This document shows positions 1-5,125 of a DNA stretch of 5,125 bases, piece by piece (the first letter of the stretch is position 1; every line of letters starts with the position of its first letter). The notes beneath the pieces are model-generated. The model was not told where the DNA came from, did not search any database, and was given only the letters and a program-made list of their open reading frames with translations. The DNA is from an uncultured Caulobacteraceae bacterium. Lineage in GTDB: Bacteria > Pseudomonadota > Alphaproteobacteria > Caulobacterales > TH1-2. The stretch is taken from the NCBI GenBank assembly GCA_937967425.1, contig CALBST010000266.1, forward strand, positions 1 to 5,125, written 5' to 3'. Both the position numbers and the translations under genes were made by a program.

Positions 1-11
1 TGATGATCCCA

Positions 12-33
12 GCCGCTTGACCTTGCAAGCGGC
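12..33. repeat. Inverted repeat (hairpin) upstream of argD
   Basis: A perfect 8-base inverted repeat, GCCGCTTG at 12-19 and CAAGCGGC at 26-33, is separated by a 6-base loop. It lies about 40 bases before the argD start. No T-run follows on either strand, so it is not a classic intrinsic terminator. It could end transcription of an upstream gene (stop-like TGATGA sits at 1-6), form a leader structure for the arg operon, or be a protein-binding dyad. The remainder of 1-74 shows no gene and no convincing promoter. Confidence 0.45.
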
Positions 34-64
34 GCGGCTCAAAACCCCGCCTTCCCCAAATTCC

Positions 65-69
65 GAGAG
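65..69 (+). promoter_or_regulatory. Weak ribosome binding site for argD
   Basis: The purine run GAGAG lies five bases before the ATG at 75. It is a partial Shine-Dalgarno match and supports that ATG as the start. The protein family alignment supports the same start, because the recognisable N-terminus ([17 protein letters not shown]) begins eight residues in. Confidence 0.4.
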
Positions 70-74
70 CCAAA

Positions 75-1271
75 ATGAGCGCCGCAGAAAGCCATATCCT
101 TCCCGTCTATTCGCCGCCGGAGCAGATCTTCGTGCGCGGCGAAGGCAGCTGGATGTGGGACGAAAAGGGCGACAAGTATCTCGACTGCATCGCCGGCATC
201 GCCGTGAACGCCTTCGGCCACGCCCCGCCCTTCCTGGTGAAGACGCTCACCGAGCAAGCGCAGAAGCTCTGGCACACCTCGAACATGTTCAAAGTGAAGG
301 GCCAAGAAGAGCTCGCCGCGAAGTACACGCGCGACAGCTTCGCCGACGTCGTGTTCTTTACCAACTCCGGCACCGAAGCGATCGAAGGCGCGCTCAAGAC
401 GGCGCGCAAATATCACACCGCTAACGGTCAACCCGAACGCATCGACATCATCGGCTTCCAAGGCTCGTTCCACGGCCGCTCGTACGCCGCCGTCAACGCC
501 AGCGGCAACGCCAACTACATCGATGGCTTCGGCCCGCGTCTGCCCGGCTACATTCAAGCGCCGTGGGGCGACCTGGATGCGCTGAAGAAACTCATCGGCC
601 CGACAACCGCGGCGATCATCCTCGAGCCTGTACAAGGCGAAGGCGGCGTGCGCGCTGCGCCGGACGAATATCTCCGCGGCCTGCGCAAGCTCGCCGACGA
701 CAACGGCTTCCTCATCATCTTCGACGAAGTGCAATCGGGCGCCGGCCGCACCGGCAAGATGTGGGCGCACCAATGGTCGGGCATCACGCCGGACATTATG
801 GCTGTCGCCAAAGGTGTCGGCGGCGGCTTCCCGATGGGCGCGTTCCTCGCGACCAAGGAGGCGGCCAAAGGCATGGTTCGCGGCGTGCACGGCACGACCT
901 TCGGCGGCAACCCACTCGCCATGGCGGTCGGCAACGCCGTGTACGACGAACTCTCGAAGCCTGAGACGCTTGAACACGTGAACAAGGTCGCGAACCATCT
1001 CACGCAAGCGCTGGAGGGCTTGAAGGATCGCCATCCCGATCTCGTCGTCGCCGTCACCGGCAAAGGCTTGCTGCGCGGCTTGAAGCTGAAGATCGATCCG
1101 AAGCCCATCCAAGGCAAAATTCGCGATCAGAAGAAGGTGCTGCTCGGCGTCGCCGGCGACAACGTGCTGCGCCTCGCGCCGCCGCTGAACATCAGCGAAG
1201 ATGAAATCCGTCAGGCCGTCGATGCAATCGACGCCGTGCTGGCGGCGCAAATGACGGAAGCGAGCGCGTGA
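75..1271 (+). CDS. argD: Acetylornithine aminotransferase (ArgD), class-III PLP enzyme
   Basis: This 398-residue protein is a fold-type I, class-III PLP-dependent aminotransferase of normal ArgD length. It is expected to transfer an amino group from glutamate to N-acetylglutamate semialdehyde, giving N-acetylornithine in cytoplasmic arginine synthesis; many ArgD enzymes also serve lysine synthesis at the succinyl-diaminopimelate step. Visible motifs are NSGTEA (97-102, phosphate-binding loop), EPVQGEGG (184-191), [12 protein letters not shown] (216-227) with D217 as the residue facing the pyridine nitrogen, and [12 protein letters not shown] (245-256) with K246 as the Schiff-base lysine. [10 protein letters not shown] (273-282) is the usual second phosphate-contact segment. 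The N-terminal GHAPP has proline where GHxHP is common. The stop overlaps the argF start. A GABA or succinylornithine transaminase is the main alternative, but the argF partner makes ArgD much more likely. Confidence 0.95.
   Translation: MSAAESHILPVYSPPEQIFVRGEGSWMWDEKGDKYLDCIAGIAVNAFGHAPPFLVKTLTEQAQKLWHTSNMFKVKGQEELAAKYTRDSFADVVFFTNSGTEAIEGALKTARKYHTANGQPERIDIIGFQGSFHGRSYAAVNASGNANYIDGFGPRLPGYIQAPWGDLDALKKLIGPTTAAIILEPVQGEGGVRAAPDEYLRGLRKLADDNGFLIIFDEVQSGAGRTGKMWAHQWSGITPDIMAVAKGVGGGFPMGAFLATKEAAKGMVRGVHGTTFGGNPLAMAVGNAVYDELSKPETLEHVNKVANHLTQALEGLKDRHPDLVVAVTGKGLLRGLKLKIDPKPIQGKIRDQKKVLLGVAGDNVLRLAPPLNISEDEIRQAVDAIDAVLAAQMTEASA
1256..1260 (+). promoter_or_regulatory. Ribosome binding site for argF, inside the argD 3' end
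   Basis: GGAAG lies seven bases before the GTG at 1268, within the last codons of argD. The spacing is good and supports the GTG as the argF start. Combined with the GTGA overlap, it suggests that ribosomes finishing argD reinitiate on argF. Confidence 0.55.
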
Positions 1272-2203
1272 TCGAAGGTCCGCGCCACTTCCTCGACATC
1301 AGCGCCCTCAGCAAGGAAGACGTGCGCGCGATCCTGGACGAAGCGCACGCCCGCAAGGCCGCGCGCATCGATTGGCCGAAGGCGGCGCCAGACGAAGACG
1401 CGCCGCTCGACGGCTACGCGCTGGCGATGATCTTTCAGAAGAACTCGACGCGCACGCGCGTCTCGTTCGAGATCGGAATGCATCAGCTCGGCGGCAAATC
1501 GATCGTGCTGAACGCTAACGACACCCAGCTCGGCCGCGGCGAAACCGTGGAAGACACAGCGCGCGTGCTCTCGCGCATGGTCGATGCGGTGATGATCCGC
1601 GCCAACAACCACGACGACGTCGTAAACTTCGCGGCGGCGGCAAGCGTGCCCGTCATCAACGGCCTCACTGACCTCTCGCACCCGTGCCAAATCTTCGCCG
1701 ATCTGCAGACCATCGAAGAGCGCATGGGCGATATCACCGGCAAGACCATCGCCTGGCTGGGCGATGGCAACAATGTCTGCACCTCGTTCATGCACGCGGC
1801 TGAGAAGCTCGACTTCAAACTCCGCATCGCAACGCCGGCGACCTTTGCGCCGCGCGGCCAAGAGCTTGCAGCAGCGAAAGCGGCAGGCGCTGACATTGAA
1901 GCCCACAACGATGCGAAGAAGGCCGTCGAAGGCGCCGATGTCGTCGTCACAGATACTTGGGTGTCGATGGGCGATACGGATAAAGACGAGCGCATGGCTG
2001 CCTTCCCGCCGTATGCGGTGGACGACGCAATGATGGCGCGCGCCAACAAGGACGCGATGTTCCTCCATTGCCTCCCGGCGCACCGCGGCGAGGAAGTCAC
2101 CGACAGCGTGCTCGACGGCCCGCAATCCGGCGCCTGGGATGAAGCGGAAAACCGCATCCATGCGCAAAAGGCGGTGCTGCTCTGGTGCCTGGGCAAGCTC
2201 TGA
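1268..2203 (+). CDS. argF: Ornithine carbamoyltransferase (ArgF)
   Basis: This 311-residue protein has the full set of ornithine transcarbamylase motifs. It condenses carbamoyl phosphate with ornithine to give citrulline in the cytoplasm. The N-terminal carbamoyl-phosphate domain carries STRTR (60-64) and HPCQ (138-141). The C-terminal ornithine domain carries DTWVSMG (229-235) and [11 protein letters not shown] (267-277), whose Cys268 and the Asp229/SMG group are the expected ornithine contacts. HCLP and the SMG loop distinguish it from aspartate carbamoyltransferase. The start is a GTG that shares four bases with the argD stop (GTGA). It gives an N-terminus ([12 protein letters not shown]) that matches the family, where the RHFLD-like segment lies near residue 5. 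Anabolic ArgF is preferred over a catabolic ArcB because the gene is coupled to argD and no arginine deiminase gene is seen nearby. A longer than usual acidic insert (roughly 36-48) precedes the first conserved block. Confidence 0.96.
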   Translation: MIEGPRHFLDISALSKEDVRAILDEAHARKAARIDWPKAAPDEDAPLDGYALAMIFQKNSTRTRVSFEIGMHQLGGKSIVLNANDTQLGRGETVEDTARVLSRMVDAVMIRANNHDDVVNFAAAASVPVINGLTDLSHPCQIFADLQTIEERMGDITGKTIAWLGDGNNVCTSFMHAAEKLDFKLRIATPATFAPRGQELAAAKAAGADIEAHNDAKKAVEGADVVVTDTWVSMGDTDKDERMAAFPPYAVDDAMMARANKDAMFLHCLPAHRGEEVTDSVLDGPQSGAWDEAENRIHAQKAVLLWCLGKL

Positions 2204-2215
2204 GCGTTGCTTCAA

Positions 2216-2227
2216 GCCGCTAGCGGC
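2216..2227. repeat. 12-base perfect palindrome between argF and hslO
   Basis: GCCGCTAGCGGC reads the same on both strands and lies in the 41-base gap between the argF stop and the hslO start. As RNA it could form only a short stem (GCCG/CGGC with loop CTAG), so it is a weak terminator candidate. It could also be a protein-binding dyad or chance in GC-rich DNA. Confidence 0.35.
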
Positions 2228-2244
2228 CCCATATCGCCCGCTTC

Positions 2245-3141
2245 ATGCCCGCAACTGATGACATTATCGCGCCCTTCAGCCTCGACAACGCGCCCGTGCG
2301 CGGGCGCATCGCGCGCATTGCAGAAGGCGCGCTCGATCCCATCCTGCATCGCCATGATTATCCTCGCCCCGTTGCGTTGTTGCTCGGCGAAGCGCTCACG
2401 CTGACGGCGCTTGTCGGCTCACTGCTGAAGACAGACGGCCGCCTCGTCATCCAAGCACAGGGCGAAGGGCTTGTTCCGCTGCTCGTCGCCGAACATACGA
2501 ACGGCGGCTTGCGCGGCTACGCACGGCTCGCCGAAGGCGCCGCCGAAAGACTCGCCGGCGCGCATCGCATGACGCCTGCGGAATTGCTCGGCGCTGGCAG
2601 CCTTATCCTGACGCTCGATCTCGGCGAGAACACAAGGCCGTTCCAGGGCGTCGTTGCGCTCGAAGGCGAAACGCTCGCGCAATGCGCGGAGAATTATTTC
2701 CGCGTCAGTGAGCAGACCGACACCGGCATTCGCCTCGCCGTCGGCGAAATCATCAACGGCGCAGGACCTTCCCAATGGCGCGCCGGCGGCGTGTTGATGC
2801 AACGCCTCGCCGGCGATCAAGCGCGCGGCGATACGCATGAAGACTGGAACCGTGCGTCAATCTTGTTCGCCACAGTGACGGATGAAGAGCTGATCGATCC
2901 TGCGCTGCCCGCCGATCGCTTGCTCTATCGCCTCTTCCACGAAGAAGGCGTGCGTATGGGCGAGGCCGCCGTGCTCGATGACCGCTGCAGCTGCAGCGCC
3001 GAACGGCTCACCAACGTGATGAAGACATTCCCGAAGGACGAGATCGCCGATTTGATCGAACCTGACGGCAAGCTTCACGCGCGCTGCCAATTCTGCGCGC
3101 GCGAGTACCTGATCGATCCCGAGGCTGTGGGCGCGCTTTGA
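2245..3141 (+). CDS. hslO: Hsp33 redox-regulated molecular chaperone (HslO)
   Basis: This 298-residue protein matches Hsp33, a cytoplasmic holdase that is inactive while a zinc is bound by four cysteines and becomes active when oxidants form disulfides and release the metal. The zinc-switch motif is intact: C248-x-C250 (DDRCSCS) and C281-x-x-C284 (ARCQFCA), spaced about 30 residues apart as in the family. The N-terminal substrate-binding domain shows VRGRIARI (18-25), RHDYPRPVALLLGEAL (36-51), YFRVSEQT (151-158) and the glycine-rich GGVLMQRL (181-188). ATG 2245 is the only sensible start: an in-frame TAG at 2221-2223 blocks upstream extension and the family-like DDIIAPF begins at residue 5. 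No purine-rich Shine-Dalgarno precedes it. It follows argF on the same strand, so co-transcription is likely. A role in arginine synthesis is not expected. Confidence 0.95.
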   Translation: MPATDDIIAPFSLDNAPVRGRIARIAEGALDPILHRHDYPRPVALLLGEALTLTALVGSLLKTDGRLVIQAQGEGLVPLLVAEHTNGGLRGYARLAEGAAERLAGAHRMTPAELLGAGSLILTLDLGENTRPFQGVVALEGETLAQCAENYFRVSEQTDTGIRLAVGEIINGAGPSQWRAGGVLMQRLAGDQARGDTHEDWNRASILFATVTDEELIDPALPADRLLYRLFHEEGVRMGEAAVLDDRCSCSAERLTNVMKTFPKDEIADLIEPDGKLHARCQFCAREYLIDPEAVGAL

Positions 3142-3146
3142 TCTCA

Positions 3147-3171
3147 GACCGCCGGCGAGACGCCGACGGTC
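3147..3171. terminator. Hairpin between convergent hslO and phoB, probable bidirectional terminator
   Basis: GACCGCCGGCG at 3147-3157 and CGCCGACGGTC at 3161-3171 form an 11-base stem with one mismatch (C3152 against A3166) and a 3-base loop. CTC (3143-3145) and GAG (3175-3177) could extend it past a small internal loop. It lies six bases after the hslO stop and seven before the last base of phoB on the other strand, filling the 36-base convergent gap. No T-run follows on either strand, so it is not a textbook intrinsic terminator. It may act as a symmetric 3' end stabiliser or with Rho. Confidence 0.55.
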
Positions 3172-3177
3172 CAAGAG

Positions 3178-3876
3178 CTAGGCGGTTTCCACGTCCAGGG
3201 CATAGCCGGCGCTGCGCACGGTGCGGATCGGGTCAGTCTCCTCACCGACCATCAGCGCCTTGCGCAGACGGCCGATGTGCACGTCGACCGTGCGTGCTTC
3301 GACGTAGACGTCCGAACCCCAAACGGCATCGAGCAATTGCTCGCGGCTGAAGACCCGACCCGGGTGCTGCATCAAATGATCGAGGATGCGGAACTCGGTC
3401 GGCCCCAGGTGCACATCGCGCGAACCGCGCTTCACGCGGTGCGACACCCGATCAACCATGATGTCGCCGACAACGACCTTATCGTCGGCCAAGCCGGGAC
3501 GAATACGGCGCATGACGGCACGCAGGCGCGCCAGCAATTCATTCATTGAGAACGGTTTGGTGAGGTAGTCGTCAGCGCCAACATCGAGACCGCGAATGCG
3601 ATCGCCCTCCTCGGTGCGCGCCGTCAGCATCACGATCGGCGTGTTGCGCGTATCCTGGCGGGCGCGCAGACGGCGGCAAACCTCAATGCCCGGCGCCTTC
3701 GGCAGCATCCAATCGAGCACCACCAGATCGGGTGCGCTCTCATCGGCGACCACCAGCGCCTCCTCCCCATCATTGGCGACAGAGACGCGATAGCCTTCCT
3801 TCTCTAGATTGTACCTGAGCAAATCCGCCAACGCCGCTTCGTCTTCGACGACCAGCACGTGTGTTGCCTTGGCCAT
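3178..3876 (-). CDS. phoB: Phosphate regulon response regulator PhoB
   Basis: This 232-residue protein is an OmpR/PhoB-family response regulator. The receiver domain (about 5-120) has the acidic pair E11/D12, the phosphoacceptor D55 in VVLDWMLP, T85 in MLTAR and K107 in LTKPFS, all at expected places. The winged-helix DNA-binding domain (about 133-230) has LGPTEFRILDHLM (157-169), RVFSREQLLDAVWG (174-187) and the recognition-helix segment VEARTVDVHIGRLRKAL (192-208), which is close to that of PhoB. Phosphorylated by PhoR under phosphate limitation, it would bind Pho boxes and activate pst and other genes. It is the last gene of the pstB-phoU-phoB run, 11 bases after phoU, which separates PhoB from other OmpR-family members. 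No phoR is in the window. Confidence 0.94.
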   Translation of the reverse strand: MAKATHVLVVEDEAALADLLRYNLEKEGYRVSVANDGEEALVVADESAPDLVVLDWMLPKAPGIEVCRRLRARQDTRNTPIVMLTARTEEGDRIRGLDVGADDYLTKPFSMNELLARLRAVMRRIRPGLADDKVVVGDIMVDRVSHRVKRGSRDVHLGPTEFRILDHLMQHPGRVFSREQLLDAVWGSDVYVEARTVDVHIGRLRKALMVGEETDPIRTVRSAGYALDVETA

Positions 3877-3885
3877 GATAAGCGG

Positions 3886-3889
3886 TCCT
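3886..3889 (-). promoter_or_regulatory. Ribosome binding site for phoB overlapping the phoU stop
   Basis: On the minus strand AGGA overlaps the phoU TAG stop codon and lies nine bases before the phoB ATG (3876). The site is short but is the only Shine-Dalgarno-like stretch in the junction, and its overlap with the stop suggests coupling of phoB translation to phoU. Confidence 0.4.
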
Positions 3890-4574
3890 ACTCTGCGGCG
3901 TCAGCGCGCGGGCGCTGGGCTGCAATTTCCTCGCCGGTGACGAGGAAGTGAATGTATTCGGCGATGTTGGTGCCGTGATCGCCGATGCGCTCGAGATTCT
4001 TGGCGATGAACAGGAGGTGCGCGCACGAGCTGATCATGCGCGGATCCTCGATCATATAGGTCAGCAATTCGCGGAACAGCGAATTGTAGTGCGCGTCGAT
4101 GTTGTCGTCGGCGCTCCAGACATTGATCGCGGCTTGCACATCCCTGTTGGCGTAGGCGTCCAACACCTGCTTCAGATGCGCGCCCGCGATCTTGCCCATA
4201 CGCTCGACCGAGCGCGTCAACTGGATCGGCTCATCCTGGTTCAGGATCAGCGCGCGCTTGGCGATGTTCTTGGCGAGATCGCCGACGCGCTCCAACTCGC
4301 CGGCAATGCGCCAAGCGGTGAGCACCACGCGCAAATCGCTCGCCATCGGTTGGCGGAGGGCAAACAACTTGATCGCGCGCTTCTCGATTTCACGCTGCGC
4401 GGCGTCGATCTTCGGATCGCGCTGGATCACCATCTGCGCGAGCTCGGTGTCACGACGGGCCACGGCCGAGAGTGCGTCCGCGACCGCGGTTTCGGCCAAG
4501 CCGCCCATGCGCGCCACCTCTTGAGTGATCGCGTCGAGCTCTTCGGAGAACGCCTTGACTGTATGCTCTGCCAT
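3888..4574 (-). CDS. phoU: Phosphate transport system regulatory protein PhoU
   Basis: This 228-residue protein is PhoU, an all-helical cytoplasmic protein made of two similar three-helix bundles. It restrains phosphate uptake through PstSCAB and dampens PhoR-PhoB signalling when phosphate is plentiful. Each half carries the metal-binding signature: ERVGDLAKNIAKRA (95-108) and ERIGDHGTNIAE (195-206), spaced exactly 100 residues apart, showing the internal repeat. The N-terminus MAEHTVKAFSEELDAI is family-like. The start is placed at ATG 4574 because AAAGG lies five bases before it. The frame stays open about 100 codons further upstream, but that stretch overlaps pstB and reads as low-complexity Arg/Ala-rich shadow, so it is rejected. 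It lies between pstB (65-base gap) and phoB (11-base gap). Confidence 0.95.
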   Translation of the reverse strand: MAEHTVKAFSEELDAITQEVARMGGLAETAVADALSAVARRDTELAQMVIQRDPKIDAAQREIEKRAIKLFALRQPMASDLRVVLTAWRIAGELERVGDLAKNIAKRALILNQDEPIQLTRSVERMGKIAGAHLKQVLDAYANRDVQAAINVWSADDNIDAHYNSLFRELLTYMIEDPRMISSCAHLLFIAKNLERIGDHGTNIAEYIHFLVTGEEIAAQRPRADAAE

Positions 4575-4579
4575 CGTCG

Positions 4580-4584
4580 CCTTT
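4580..4584 (-). promoter_or_regulatory. Ribosome binding site for phoU
   Basis: On the minus strand AAAGG is followed by five bases and then ATG at 4574. It decides the phoU start in favour of this ATG over the much longer open frame that runs back into pstB. Confidence 0.6.
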
Positions 4585-4590
4585 ACTCGC

Positions 4591-4608
4591 CGCGCCAAAG
4601 CTGGCGCG
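4591..4608. repeat. Hairpin in the pstB-phoU gap
   Basis: CGCGCCA (4591-4597) and TGGCGCG (4602-4608) form a perfect 7-base stem with a 4-base loop (GCTT on the transcribed minus-strand RNA). It lies after the pstB stop and ends six bases before the phoU ribosome binding site. No T-run follows, so full termination is unlikely. A role in mRNA processing, stabilising the pst transcript or lowering phoU output is possible. Confidence 0.45.
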
Positions 4609-4639
4609 TTGCGGGGTCGTTTGGAAGCGGCCACGGCGA

Positions 4640-5125
4640 TTAGCCGAACCGGCCAGTAATATAGTCCTGCGTGCGCGAGTCGCGAGGGTTCGTGAAGATT
4701 TCCTCGGTCGCGCCGGTCTCCACCAGCTTGCCCAGGTGGAAGAAGGCGGTCTTCTGCGAAACGCGCGCGGCCTGCGCCATCGAGTGCGTGACGATGACGA
4801 TGCAGTAATTCTCGCGAAGCTCGTCGATCAGCTCCTCGATCTTCGCCGTGGCGATCGGATCGAGGGCCGAGCACGGCTCGTCCATGAGGATGATGTCAGG
4901 GTTCACCGCCACCGTGCGGGCGATAACGAGACGCTGCTGCTGGCCGCCCGAAAGGCTGGTGCCGGGCTGGGCGAGGCGATCCTTCACCTCGTCCCAAAGG
5001 CCGGCGCGGCGCAGCGATTGCTCGACGATGCCGTCCATGTCCTTCTTCGCCTTGGCCATGCCGTGAATCCGCGGGCCGTAGGCGACGTTGTCGTAGATCG
5101 ACTTCGGGAACGGGTTCGGCTTCTG
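4640..5125 (-). CDS. pstB: Phosphate ABC transporter ATP-binding protein PstB, 5' end outside the window
   Basis: The visible 161 residues are the C-terminal part of an ABC ATPase; family members have about 250-270, so the N-terminus with Walker A lies beyond the right edge. The fragment opens with [13 protein letters not shown] (Q-loop), a sequence typical of PstB. It then shows the ABC signature LSGGQQQR (58-65), Walker B ILMDE (79-83, catalytic Glu83), D-loop SALD (86-89) and switch H114 in IVTHSM. The ending DYITGRFG is the usual PstB terminus. It powers phosphate import with PstS, PstC and PstA at the inner membrane. The frame runs unbroken to the window edge, so the ATG at 5059 is an internal methionine. 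Those partner genes are expected upstream, outside the window. Confidence 0.96.
   Translation of the reverse strand, partial: QKPNPFPKSIYDNVAYGPRIHGMAKAKKDMDGIVEQSLRRAGLWDEVKDRLAQPGTSLSGGQQQRLVIARTVAVNPDIILMDEPCSALDPIATAKIEELIDELRENYCIVIVTHSMAQAARVSQKTAFFHLGKLVETGATEEIFTNPRDSRTQDYITGRFG

Noticed and set aside
17..22. TTGACC as a -35 promoter element for argD
   Set aside because: No acceptable -10 element lies about 17 bases downstream (the region reads CAAAAC), and TTGACC overlaps the inverted repeat, so a promoter cannot be supported.
39..1250. A 403-codon open frame on the minus strand covering nearly all of argD
   Set aside because: It is the antisense shadow of a GC-rich gene. Its product is Arg/Ala/Val/His-rich with no recognisable domain, and the plus-strand ArgD is unambiguous.
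1211..2215. A 334-codon minus-strand open frame opposite argF
   Set aside because: Antisense shadow of argF; no family motifs, and composition is typical of reversed GC-rich codons.
2256..2272. TGATGACATTAT as a possible Pho box half-site
   Set aside because: It lacks the paired CTGTCA-like direct repeats at 11-base spacing and lies inside hslO, away from any pho gene start.
3948..4643. A 231-codon plus-strand open frame opposite phoU
   Set aside because: Antisense shadow; phoU on the minus strand has both metal-binding signatures and a good ribosome binding site.
4575..4874. A 100-codon N-terminal extension of PhoU overlapping pstB
   Set aside because: The extension is Arg/His-rich and unlike PhoU, it overlaps the conserved PstB C-terminus, and the ATG at 4574 has a well-placed AAAGG.
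5057..5059. ATG at 5059 (minus strand) as the pstB start
   Set aside because: The frame continues upstream into the conserved Q-loop segment of PstB, so this methionine is internal and the gene is cut only by the window edge.

Overview
This window looks like ordinary core chromosome of an alphaproteobacterium. The base composition is GC-rich, gene packing is tight, every complete gene belongs to a conserved housekeeping family, and the order pstB-phoU-phoB is the standard alphaproteobacterial phosphate-regulon order. GANTC sites are strikingly rare (four found by eye), which fits a lineage that methylates this motif with CcrM. I cannot name a genus from the sequence alone.

The left half (75-3141) carries three plus-strand genes. 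They are argD (acetylornithine aminotransferase), argF (ornithine carbamoyltransferase) and hslO (Hsp33 redox-activated chaperone). argD and argF overlap by four bases (GTGA), so they are almost certainly co-transcribed and translationally coupled. hslO follows after 41 bases. ArgD makes N-acetylornithine and ArgF converts ornithine to citrulline, so the pair covers two non-adjacent steps of arginine synthesis. hslO is probably a passenger in the operon and not part of the pathway.

The right half (3178-5125) carries three minus-strand genes, read in the order pstB (5' end outside the window), phoU, phoB. PstB is the ATPase of the high-affinity phosphate importer. PhoU links transporter state to signalling. 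PhoB is the response regulator that activates phosphate-starvation genes. The operon promoter must lie to the right of the window; I see no Pho box inside it.

The two operons converge on a 36-base gap at 3142-3177 that is largely filled by a strong hairpin, probably a shared terminator or transcript boundary. Smaller structures are an inverted repeat upstream of argD (12-33), a palindrome between argF and hslO (2216-2227), and a hairpin between pstB and phoU (4591-4608). No stretch longer than about 75 bases lacks a gene. I found no mobile element, CRISPR array, tRNA, rRNA or sign of an undescribed system. The findings below are modest and mostly about regulation and genome signature.
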